This document shows, one piece after another, positions 1 to 6,713 of a stretch of 48,437 bases of DNA (position 1 is the stretch's first letter; the number at the start of each line of letters is the position of its first letter). The notes below the pieces were generated by a model, which did no database searches, was not told where the DNA came from, and worked only from the letters and a program-made list of their open reading frames with translations. Both the position numbers and the translations under genes were made by a program. The stretch comes from Sphaerobacteraceae bacterium (lineage in GTDB: Bacteria > Chloroflexota > Chloroflexia > Thermomicrobiales > Thermomicrobiaceae): assembly GCA_007695115.1 (NCBI GenBank), contig REEK01000088.1, forward strand, positions 1 to 48,437. The letters run 5' to 3'.

Positions 1-228
1 AAAGGTGATTTCGAGCCGGGTGGCAGGGCATCGTTGCACTTGAAGGACCTGGGCATCGCGCTCGATACCGCCAAATCATTGAACGTTTCACTACCGGTCG
101 CATCCATTCTTCGAGAGAAGTATCTGGAGGTCGAAGCGAGGAACCTGGGAGATAAGGATCACTCGGTCCTGTTGAAACTGGTGGAGGATTCAGCGAACCA
201 CTCCATCAGCAAACGTGAGCAGGCATAG
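1..228 (+). CDS. 3-hydroxyisobutyrate dehydrogenase-family reductase, C-terminal fragment (5' end outside window)
   Basis: The open frame enters from the window edge with no start and gives 75 residues. They match the C-terminal helical domain of the complete paralogue just downstream: this copy has LHLKDLGIALDTAK where the downstream one has LHRKDLGIALATGK, and both end with a DHS-hLK-VE-AAN-like stretch. It is therefore the tail of an NAD(P)-dependent beta-hydroxyacid dehydrogenase (6-phosphogluconate dehydrogenase superfamily). These enzymes interconvert short hydroxyacids and semialdehydes such as tartronate semialdehyde and glycerate. The truncation comes from the window boundary, not from a mutation. 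Substrate is unknown because the NAD-binding and catalytic parts are missing. Confidence 0.85.
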   Translation, partial: KGDFEPGGRASLHLKDLGIALDTAKSLNVSLPVASILREKYLEVEARNLGDKDHSVLLKLVEDSANHSISKREQA

Positions 229-290
229 CAACAAATCGATCGTAATGACTCAACGGTGAGTCATTGGTATCACGAAGGGAAGACACCGAT

Positions 291-1193
291 ATGGCAGAGA
301 AGATCGGATTCGTCGGACTCGGCATCATGGGCAAACCAATGGTGCGCAATCTCGTGGCGGCCGGATGGGAAGTCGTGGTTCACAATCGCAGCCGAGGCGC
401 AGTCGACGAACTGGCTGGCGAGTCAGACCTTGTAACCGCAGCAAACAGCCCACTGGAAGTCGCTCAGCAGACCAGCATGGTGGTGACGATGCTCCCGGAT
501 TCTCCGGACGTCGAAGCCGTGGTCTTTGGTGAAAACGGATTGCTGGAAGGTATGGGTAACGGCGATCTGCTCGTCGATATGAGCACCATCGCACCGGCAA
601 CGTCGATCGCCGTCAACAAGGCGCTGATGGAGCGTGGAGCCAGCGCGCTCGATGCACCGGTCAGCGGTGGCGACAAAGGCGCAATCGCCGGAACGCTCAG
701 CATCATGGTCGGTGGAACCGAGAAGGACTTCCAGCGCGCTCACCCGATGTTCGAAGTCGTTGGCTCAACGATCGTCCATTGTGGCGAGGTTGGAGCCGGA
801 CAGATCGTCAAGTGCTGCAACCAGGTCGTCGTTGCGGTCGCCTACGAGGCAGTCAGCGAGGCGCTGGTACTCGGCTCAAAGGCTGGCGTTGATCCCGAGA
901 AGATCATCCAGGTGCTGAACGGTGGCCTGGCCGCTACCCGCGTCCTCGAGATGCGAGGGCCGACGATGATCGAGCACAACTTCGCCCCTGGCTTCCGGAT
1001 CAATCTCCACCGCAAGGATCTTGGAATCGCGCTGGCTACCGGCAAGGAGAACAACGTTCCTCTGCCGGTTACAGCAGTCGTCACCGAAATGTACGAGAGC
1101 CTCGTCGCACATGGTGATGGAGATCTCGATCATTCGGCCATGCTGAAGTACGTCGAGCGAGCCGCAAATCACGAAGTCAGCAAGAAATCCTGA
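291..1193 (+). CDS. NAD(P)-dependent 2-hydroxy-3-oxopropionate reductase / 3-hydroxyisobutyrate dehydrogenase-like protein
   Basis: This 300-residue protein has the full beta-hydroxyacid dehydrogenase layout. The Rossmann motif GLGIMG lies at residues 9-14, the substrate signature APVSGG at 122-127, and the catalytic lysine in GQIVKCCNQ at about residue 174, followed by the all-helical dimer domain. The closest familiar pattern is tartronate-semialdehyde reductase (GarR/GlxR), which reduces 2-hydroxy-3-oxopropionate to glycerate in hexarate and glyoxylate metabolism. 3-hydroxyisobutyrate dehydrogenase cannot be excluded. I chose ATG 291 because MAEKIGFVGLG fits the family N-terminus and an AGGGA-like ribosome site lies about ten bases upstream. 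The in-frame TTG at 264 would add nine unlikely residues. It follows a paralogue (1-228) and precedes RraA-like and aldolase genes in the same direction. Confidence 0.9.
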   Translation: MAEKIGFVGLGIMGKPMVRNLVAAGWEVVVHNRSRGAVDELAGESDLVTAANSPLEVAQQTSMVVTMLPDSPDVEAVVFGENGLLEGMGNGDLLVDMSTIAPATSIAVNKALMERGASALDAPVSGGDKGAIAGTLSIMVGGTEKDFQRAHPMFEVVGSTIVHCGEVGAGQIVKCCNQVVVAVAYEAVSEALVLGSKAGVDPEKIIQVLNGGLAATRVLEMRGPTMIEHNFAPGFRINLHRKDLGIALATGKENNVPLPVTAVVTEMYESLVAHGDGDLDHSAMLKYVERAANHEVSKKS

Positions 1194-1205
1194 TCGAGAC
1201 TTCGC

Positions 1206-1232
1206 CGGCGGGCACACGAGCTGTGCCCGCCG
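1206..1232. other. 11-bp perfect GC hairpin between reductase and RraA-like gene
   Basis: The arms CGGCGGGCACA and TGTGCCCGCCG flank a five-base loop, just after the reductase stop and before the next ribosome site. No T-run follows on either strand. It could be an intrinsic-like terminator, an attenuator or an mRNA-stabilising end. Confidence 0.6.
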
Positions 1233-1265
1233 ATGCACTTCTCACCGCACACAAAGGCAGAGACA

Positions 1266-1967
1266 ATGACAAAACATGTCGAACTGACGAGTGAAGACTT
1301 CGAAGCCCTTCGCCGAATCGACAGCCCGACGATCGCCAACGCAATCGAACCGTTCGGCGTAAGGCCCTACACCGAGGGCTTCATGGGCATGGACATCAAG
1401 TGCATGTTCCCGGAATTGGGAGTTACCGTCGGCTATGCCGTCACAGCAATGGTCGATAGCCAGACGGAAGGGCCCGAACCGGACAAGCGTGTCCTCTGGA
1501 ACGTCATCAAAGCGATCGACGCCTCGCCAAAGCCGGCGGTTCTGGTTTTTCAGGACGCCAGCCCGCGACACTCCCACTCCTGCCACTTCGGCGATGGCCT
1601 GGCCTCACTGGCGCAACGCGTTGGTGCCATCGGTCTGATTACCAATGGTGGAATCCGTGACCTGACCGGAGTGCGAGCCCTCGGATTCCAGTTCTTCGCG
1701 CCGGGAGTCACCGTATCTCATGGAAACTATCGCTACGTCTCAGCGGGAGAGCCGGTCGAAGTATCCGGCGTTCGAATCGAGCCGGGAAACCTGATCCATG
1801 CTGACGAAAACGGCGTTGTGCTGATTCCAGACGAGATCGCCAGAGATGTCATCCGCAAAGCACAGGAGATCCACCAGGCAGAGGCAGCGCTGATCGGCTA
1901 CTACCGTGGCGCAGATTTCACGCTGGAAGGTGTCGCAGAACGACTCGGAGTCAATCCGGACGACTAG
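1266..1967 (+). CDS. RraA-family aldolase/decarboxylase-like protein
   Basis: This 233-residue protein shows the RraA / HMG-CHA aldolase fold pattern: a swivelling-domain core, the ITNGGIRD segment that corresponds to the family DGxxRD metal and substrate loop, then LGFQFFAPGVT and a C-terminal region with GNLIHADENGVVLIP. Family members include 4-hydroxy-4-methyl-2-oxoglutarate aldolases with oxaloacetate decarboxylase activity, and RNase E inhibitors in proteobacteria. Beside catabolic genes an aldolase or decarboxylase role on a 2-oxo acid is more likely than RNase regulation. The Asp of DGxxRD is Asn here (TNGGIRD), but the Arg-Asp pair is kept. ATG 1266 was chosen over ATG 1233 because 1233 lies at the foot of a hairpin and an AAAGG site precedes 1266. 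Confidence 0.8.
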   Translation: MTKHVELTSEDFEALRRIDSPTIANAIEPFGVRPYTEGFMGMDIKCMFPELGVTVGYAVTAMVDSQTEGPEPDKRVLWNVIKAIDASPKPAVLVFQDASPRHSHSCHFGDGLASLAQRVGAIGLITNGGIRDLTGVRALGFQFFAPGVTVSHGNYRYVSAGEPVEVSGVRIEPGNLIHADENGVVLIPDEIARDVIRKAQEIHQAEAALIGYYRGADFTLEGVAERLGVNPDD

Positions 1968-1996
1968 ATCATCACATTTCGAGATAAGGAACGTAC

Positions 1997-2752
1997 ATGC
2001 GAGAGAATCACGCCAAGACCAGGATGAAGCAGGGAAAACCATCCTTCGGCTACGCGATCGGCCTCGGCTCGCCTGTGGCAGCGGAAGCGATCGCCAACTG
2101 CGGGATCGACTGGATCCTGCTCGATACCCAGCACGGCACCTGGGGTCAGGATTCCACGAACATGGCCTTGATGGCCATGCGCAATTCATCGGCAATCCCG
2201 ATGGCGCGTGTCGCCCGGAACGACTACACATTGATCGGTCGTCTGCTCGACGAAGGCACCATGGGCATCGTGGTCCCGATGGTCGATACCGTGGAGGACG
2301 CCAAACGCGCCGTTGAGGCGTGCCGATTGCCACCGATCGGGAAGCGTTCATGGGGCTGGGGCGGAGCGGTTCAGTATGGAGAAGACTATCCGGACTGGAT
2401 CGACGAGCAGATCTTCGTGGCGGTCCAGATCGAGAGCATCACGGCCGTCGAGAACGCCGAAGCGATCATGGCAGTCGAAGGCGTTGACGGCTGCTGGGCC
2501 GGCCCCGCCGATATGGCTCTCTCGATGGGGATCGATCCACGAAACGCTCCGAACGACGATCGCCATGCAAAGGCGCTCGAGCAGGTCGTTCAGGCGTGCA
2601 AGAACACCGGAAAAGCTGCCGGGCTGGCTTGCGGGGGACCTGATGAAGCTCGCATGCGCGCCGATCAGGGCTTCCAGTTCCTGACGGCCGGAAGCGATAT
2701 GGGATTTATGATGTCCGGCGCCGCTGAGGGACTCAAGACGCTGGGATCCTGA
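1997..2752 (+). CDS. HpcH/HpaI-family class II 2-oxo-acid aldolase
   Basis: This 251-residue protein is a metal-dependent TIM-barrel aldolase related to HpaI, GarL (2-dehydro-3-deoxyglucarate aldolase) and YfaU (RhmA). Visible family residues are the catalytic His of LLDTQHG (His46), Arg in ARVARND (71-74), the metal-binding Glu of VQIES (Glu146) and Asp of GPADMALSMG (Asp172). Such enzymes cleave 2-keto-3-deoxy sugar acids or 4-hydroxy-2-oxo acids to pyruvate plus an aldehyde. If the aldehyde is tartronate semialdehyde or glyceraldehyde, the reductase upstream would be the next enzyme. An ATAAGGA ribosome site precedes ATG 1997. It is the last plus-strand gene of the block. The substrate is inferred from family and context only. 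Confidence 0.88.
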   Translation: MRENHAKTRMKQGKPSFGYAIGLGSPVAAEAIANCGIDWILLDTQHGTWGQDSTNMALMAMRNSSAIPMARVARNDYTLIGRLLDEGTMGIVVPMVDTVEDAKRAVEACRLPPIGKRSWGWGGAVQYGEDYPDWIDEQIFVAVQIESITAVENAEAIMAVEGVDGCWAGPADMALSMGIDPRNAPNDDRHAKALEQVVQACKNTGKAAGLACGGPDEARMRADQGFQFLTAGSDMGFMMSGAAEGLKTLGS

Positions 2753-2791
2753 AAGCCGGACCAGACCAGATCAATCTAAAGGCATAGAAGA

Positions 2792-2819
2792 ACGGAGCAA
2801 TCCCGCGGGATTGCTCCGT
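2792..2819. terminator. 28-bp perfect palindrome between convergent genes (candidate bidirectional terminator)
   Basis: The two 14-base arms (ACGGAGCAATCCCG and its complement) are contiguous. The palindrome sits between the plus-strand aldolase stop at 2752 and the minus-strand dehydrogenase stop at 2865. The symmetric position suits termination from both sides, but no T-run follows in either direction. Confidence 0.65.
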
Positions 2820-2864
2820 CACTCGTTCAGTGTTGTTGGTCCGACGTTCGGCCCGGGCAGACGA

Positions 2865-3815
2865 CTAGAATCCTGCCCGCTTGTCGATCGCATTGACCAG
2901 TTCCTCACCTGCCAGGTACTTGTTCAGGTTCGTGCGGAGGAACTCGGTGACTTCACGGAACGTCTGCTCGGACGTGCCGCAGCAGTGCGGAGTAATGATC
3001 AGGTTGGGAGCCTCCCAGAGCGGATCATCCGACGGCAACGGCTCGACCGCCGTCACGTCTACCGCTGCACCAGCCAGTTTGCCGCTCTTCAGCGCCGCTG
3101 CCAGTGCCTCTTCGTTGATAATGCCGCCACGCGAGATGCCGATCAGATAGGAAGAATCCTTCATCTGGTTGATCTCGGCTGCGTTGATCATGTCCTTCGT
3201 CTGCGGAGTGAACGGAACGGTTACCACCACCACATCAGATTCCTGTAGAAGCTGTGGCATCTTGTCCAGTCCGTCGCATCGCTCAACGTAGTTGGGGTTG
3301 TCCAGCTTGCGTGCATCGACCGCGATGACCTTCATCTGCATGGCACTGGCAACGCGAGCAATAGCGCTACCGATGTTGCCGAGCCCGATGACTCCCATCG
3401 TCCGGCCGGAGAGACCGATCGGCTTGAATTCCAGCGGCTGGGCCCATCGCTTTTCGCCTTGCGCCCGGGCCAGATGCGGGAATCCGCGAGTCAGCGAAAT
3501 CAGCATGCCAATGGTGTGCTCGGAGATCGTATCGGCGTGTCCACCAGTGGTATTGGTGACCACGACGTCGCTCTCGATCAGCTCGGGAACACGCAGCACC
3601 CAGTCGACTCCAGCGCTGTGCGAATGGACCCACTTCAGGTTCTTGGCGACCTTCATGTGCTCACTGTTGACGTGGCCGTAGACGACCTCTGCATCGACGA
3701 TATGCTCGTTCATCGCTTCAGGAGTCTTGCCATCCACCCACTCGATATTCGGAAAACTCTTCTTGACGTCTTCGAGACCTTCAGGGTCCCATCCGTTTGC
3801 GACCACGAGCTTCAT
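2865..3815 (-). CDS. D-isomer-specific 2-hydroxyacid dehydrogenase (NAD-dependent)
   Basis: This 316-residue protein belongs to the glyoxylate/hydroxypyruvate reductase, D-lactate and phosphoglycerate dehydrogenase family. The NAD-binding motif GLGNIG is at residues 144-149. The catalytic Arg lies in ISRGGIINEE (Arg229), Glu in AVEPLP (Glu258) and the acid-base His in ITPHCCG (His277), so the Arg-Glu-His set is complete. The N-terminal half is degenerate, as in many SerA-like enzymes of catabolic clusters. Likely role: reduction of a 2-oxo acid or oxidation of a D-2-hydroxyacid, for example hydroxypyruvate to glycerate. It is the distal gene of the minus-strand group, 58 bases after the enolase-superfamily gene, with a GGGAG site before ATG 3815. 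Exact substrate is not visible. Confidence 0.88.
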   Translation of the reverse strand: MKLVVANGWDPEGLEDVKKSFPNIEWVDGKTPEAMNEHIVDAEVVYGHVNSEHMKVAKNLKWVHSHSAGVDWVLRVPELIESDVVVTNTTGGHADTISEHTIGMLISLTRGFPHLARAQGEKRWAQPLEFKPIGLSGRTMGVIGLGNIGSAIARVASAMQMKVIAVDARKLDNPNYVERCDGLDKMPQLLQESDVVVVTVPFTPQTKDMINAAEINQMKDSSYLIGISRGGIINEEALAAALKSGKLAGAAVDVTAVEPLPSDDPLWEAPNLIITPHCCGTSEQTFREVTEFLRTNLNKYLAGEELVNAIDKRAGF

Positions 3816-3873
3816 TGCTCACTGGCTCCCTTCAATATTTGACACTTCTTGTTCACTTCCAGTCCTGGGCACA

Positions 3874-5088
3874 TTACACCGTCGATGTGCGGATAGCAAC
3901 ATCCTCACGCTGCAGGAACTCCGGCGACAGCGCCATTCCGAGGCCTGGCCCCTCTGGTGGCCGCACCCGACCATCGGCAACGATGGGCAGGTTGGTGGTC
4001 ACATCCTGATACCAGCCCTCGTAGTAGGCCCGCACGCCTTCCTGAATCATCGCGTTCGGGGTCGCCAGACAGAGATGCGTTCCTGCGGTGTAAACGACCG
4101 GCCCGGTGCAGTCGTGCGGGGCAACCGGGCGATGATACGCCTCGGCCATCGCGGCAATCTTGCGCGATTCCGACAATCCACCGACCCATCCCGGATCGAG
4201 CATCACGATTCTGGCGGCCCCGTGCTCCAGCAATTGTCGGAACGAGAACCGGGTTGCCAGCGTCTCGGACGCGGTGACCGGAACCGAGGTGTGCCGCGCC
4301 AGTTCGGCCAGCGCTTCCGGATTGTCCATCGTGATCGGATCCTCGATCCACATCGGCCGGATCTCTTCCAGCGCTTCGACGATCCGGATGGCCGATTGCA
4401 GATTCCAGCGAGAGTGCATCTCGACCGCAATCTCCATGTTCATGCCAACCGCGTCACGAATCTGGCGGAACGGCTTCAGCCCCTCTTCGATCTCCCATGG
4501 GGTGATGTGTTGCCCGTCAGTCTCGTCCGCAAACTGATCGAACGGCCAGATCTTCATTGCCGTGATGTTCTGATCGAGCAGCTCCTGCGCCAGCTGGCCA
4601 GCCTGATCGTTGTTCAACCACTTCTTCAGGTCTTCATAGGGTCCTTCATGCTCGCCAACTCCCCAGCTCTCGTCGAAGCTGACGCCAACGTGCTTGCCGC
4701 GGTAGACGTTGTAGCCATAACCGGCACAGGTGTTGTAGATCCGGATGTCGGGCCGTACCGGGCCACCCATCGCCATATAGAGCGGCAGATCGACACTCTG
4801 GGCGAAGATGTCCCACAGCGCGATATCGACTGCCGACATACCGCGTGTCTCGGCCCCCATCGATCGGTTGATCGTCTTCGCACTGAGGGCACGGTAGTGT
4901 GCTTCTATCGCCCTTGGATCCTTTCCGAGCAGGTACGGCGCAACCGTCTCGTGGATATAGGTCGCCACCGTCTCCGGGCCGGTCTGTGTCTCGCCCAGGC
5001 CAACCAGTCCGCTGTCAGTGTGCAACTGCAACCAGAACAGATTGGGGTACCGGCTGGAAACGACCGTTTCTATGCGAGTAATCTGCAT
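3874..5088 (-). CDS. Enolase-superfamily (mandelate racemase/galactonate dehydratase-like) sugar-acid dehydratase
   Basis: This 404-residue protein has the enolase-superfamily capping domain followed by a barrel with the metal ligands in order: Glu223 in VEMHSRW, Glu249 in WIEDP and Glu275 in TASET. His225, two residues after the first ligand, and His325 in APHDCTGP match the two histidines used by D-galactonate dehydratase (DgoD). Lys179 lies in MKIWPFD. The C-terminal part, with GGLSESRKIAAMAEAY and GPGLGMAL, also resembles DgoD. The expected reaction is beta-elimination of water from an acid sugar to a 2-keto-3-deoxy acid, which the neighbouring HpcH/HpaI enzymes could cleave. The exact sugar acid cannot be assigned. 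GGAGA precedes ATG 5088. Confidence 0.88.
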   Translation of the reverse strand: MQITRIETVVSSRYPNLFWLQLHTDSGLVGLGETQTGPETVATYIHETVAPYLLGKDPRAIEAHYRALSAKTINRSMGAETRGMSAVDIALWDIFAQSVDLPLYMAMGGPVRPDIRIYNTCAGYGYNVYRGKHVGVSFDESWGVGEHEGPYEDLKKWLNNDQAGQLAQELLDQNITAMKIWPFDQFADETDGQHITPWEIEEGLKPFRQIRDAVGMNMEIAVEMHSRWNLQSAIRIVEALEEIRPMWIEDPITMDNPEALAELARHTSVPVTASETLATRFSFRQLLEHGAARIVMLDPGWVGGLSESRKIAAMAEAYHRPVAPHDCTGPVVYTAGTHLCLATPNAMIQEGVRAYYEGWYQDVTTNLPIVADGRVRPPEGPGLGMALSPEFLQREDVAIRTSTV

Positions 5089-5106
5089 GCAATCTCCACT
5101 TCTGGC

Positions 5107-5139
5107 GTGAACCGGCTAAGGGCAAAGGCGCCGGCTCAC
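5107..5139 (-). other. 10-bp hairpin between divergent aldolase and dehydratase genes
   Basis: Arms at 5107-5116 and 5130-5139 pair along ten positions on the minus-strand RNA (one G-U). There is no T-run. It lies in the 83-base gap between two co-directional genes and may modulate read-through or act as an mRNA processing or stability element. Confidence 0.5.
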
Positions 5140-5171
5140 GGTCCGGCGCATCAGGTAATCGAGTGAGGTAC

Positions 5172-6029
5172 TTAGTTCCGGCTGGACTGAAGCTCGCGGC
5201 CCTTCGTCAAGACATCAGCCGAACGAGGCAACGGCGGCATCAGGTAAGTAAAGCCGTCAGCGATGCGCTGCTCGATGTTGTCCATGTTCACCTGCGGCGA
5301 GCCGTAGTGCACGCCCCGTGACCGACAGATCTCAGCCGCTTTCTGAACCGCTTCACGCAACTCGGGAGTGTCCTCACCCTTGTGGCCCAGGGACACCGAG
5401 AGATCGCTCTCGCTGATCAGAATGAGCCCCGGATTGGGAACTGCATCGAGGATCGACTCGAGGTTGTTCACTGACTCGATCGTCTCGCACTGCAGCAACG
5501 GCAGAATCTCGCCCTGCGGATCGAGTGGCCAGACGTCGGCCTTCTCGAAATACTCGGACTGACTGAGCCCCCAGTAGCGCACGGCGTTATTCGGGGCATG
5601 ACCCCGCTGGCCCACTGGACCTGGATCGCTGGCGTCACCCGGATGCGGGTAGCGGCATGCCTGAACTGCGGCAACCGCATCCTCAGGGGTGTTGATCATC
5701 GGGAACACGATCCCCATAACGCCGATATCGAGCACTTGCTTCACGATCCATTGGTTGCGCTCTCGCCCGTTGACCGGAATGCGCACAAACGGGGCGACCG
5801 CAGGTGCCGGGGAGCCGGAATCAAGGATCTGTTTTCGATCCAGCATGAACTGCATCGACAGGCGGAGATCGTGCAGGCTGAAGGAGTTGTGCTCCATCTC
5901 GAACACCACAGCGTCATAGCCCGAAGACGATGCCCACACGGCATCGGGGATCGAACCGGCCGGGAGAAACGGACCGAACGCCAGTTCGCCGCTCTCGAGC
6001 CGCTGGATTACTTTGTTCATTCGTGCCAT
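5172..6029 (-). CDS. Divergent HpcH/HpaI-family aldolase-like protein
   Basis: This 285-residue protein has the HpcH/HpaI barrel but altered active-site motifs. The usual D-x-E-H-G is FEMEHN (His47 kept, Gly lost), and the metal loop G-P-x-D-L-S reads ISESDLS (Asp kept, Gly-Pro lost). The metal Glu region LQCETIES is present. There is also an insertion with HPGDASDPGPVGQRGHAP between strands. It may cleave an unusual substrate or be a lyase relative. ATG 6029 was chosen because the protein then begins MARMNKVIQRLESGE, as the family does; upstream in-frame ATGs reach 6149 without a family match. It is the promoter-proximal gene of the minus-strand set, with a sigma70-like promoter at 6269-6297. 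Confidence 0.82.
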   Translation of the reverse strand: MARMNKVIQRLESGELAFGPFLPAGSIPDAVWASSSGYDAVVFEMEHNSFSLHDLRLSMQFMLDRKQILDSGSPAPAVAPFVRIPVNGRERNQWIVKQVLDIGVMGIVFPMINTPEDAVAAVQACRYPHPGDASDPGPVGQRGHAPNNAVRYWGLSQSEYFEKADVWPLDPQGEILPLLQCETIESVNNLESILDAVPNPGLILISESDLSVSLGHKGEDTPELREAVQKAAEICRSRGVHYGSPQVNMDNIEQRIADGFTYLMPPLPRSADVLTKGRELQSSRN

Positions 6030-6268
6030 TGAACTTCTGTTCCTTTCCCGGTCAGCATTTACTGCCGCCAACCAGATGTGGTTACTTGCCCACCAATACC
6101 GCGAATAGAGAAATCCTCTACTCGGCACTCGTAAATCTATCTCTGGCACCGGATCCGGCTTCCAGCCTGGATAGGGACCTTCCCCGTGTCCAGGAAGCGG
6201 GCTATCTCTGACAAATCTCTCGCCAGAATGCCGAATCTGCTGTCATTTCACAGATACTCTGCGCGATC

Positions 6269-6297
6269 AAAGTAGCAGCAAGTGGTGGGCGTGTCAA
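6269..6297 (-). promoter_or_regulatory. Sigma70-like promoter for the minus-strand catabolic genes
   Basis: On the minus strand a perfect TTGACA (6292-6297) is followed by a 17-base spacer and TACTTT (6269-6274), a weak -10. It points toward the divergent aldolase gene starting at 6029. Confidence 0.5.
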
Positions 6298-6344
6298 TGA
6301 TTTTTCCGGCACGACGTCATTGTCTCCAGGCAGGTTGAGGGGTA

Positions 6345-6373
6345 TTGACAGGCGCCCCAGATCCAACGATAAT
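6345..6373 (+). promoter_or_regulatory. Sigma70-like promoter for the first solute-binding protein
   Basis: A perfect TTGACA (6345-6350), a 17-base spacer and GATAAT (6368-6373, five of six matches) predict a start near 6380 and a leader of about 330 bases before ATG 6714. Confidence 0.65.
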
Positions 6374-6713
6374 CAGATATATACCGTTTTCCAAAAATCA
6401 ATCCTTGCACGAGGCGATCCGGTAGCGTAATCAATTACCCGCAATATTGCGCATCATACTCTCCGGCACCTGACTATCGCAGTGCAAGCCGCACAGGCGG
6501 AGTCCGCAGACACACCGTGCAGGCGACGCATGTCGCTGCAGTCGGGCCAGTACCGGCGCGGAAAGGAGTACATCAGGCCATCGAAACGCCGACTATCAGG
6601 ATGTTCCAGGTGTTCGGATCTGGAGAGACAGGGATCAATTCTCGGGGCAGTTGAGGAAAGACCGGACACCTCCGCGAGATCAACTTATCGAATTCAGCGT
6701 TAGGAACCAGAGA

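Larger units (their letters stand above)
6030..6713. other. Divergent intergenic regulatory region
   Basis: These 684 bases separate the minus-strand catabolic genes from the first solute-binding protein. The region holds two back-to-back sigma70-like promoters (listed separately) with about 47 bases between their -35 boxes, and long leaders on both sides (roughly 230 and 330 bases). A short inverted repeat (TAGAG-AAATC-CTCTA, 6106-6120) lies in the minus-strand leader. No gene was recognised in the leaders and no known riboswitch consensus is apparent. Confidence 0.6.

Noticed and set aside
3727-5166. Long plus-strand open frame of 479 codons
   Set aside because: It lies antisense to the dehydratase and dehydrogenase genes, whose motifs are clear on the minus strand. 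The plus-strand translation has no family pattern and no ribosome site. It results from codon bias.
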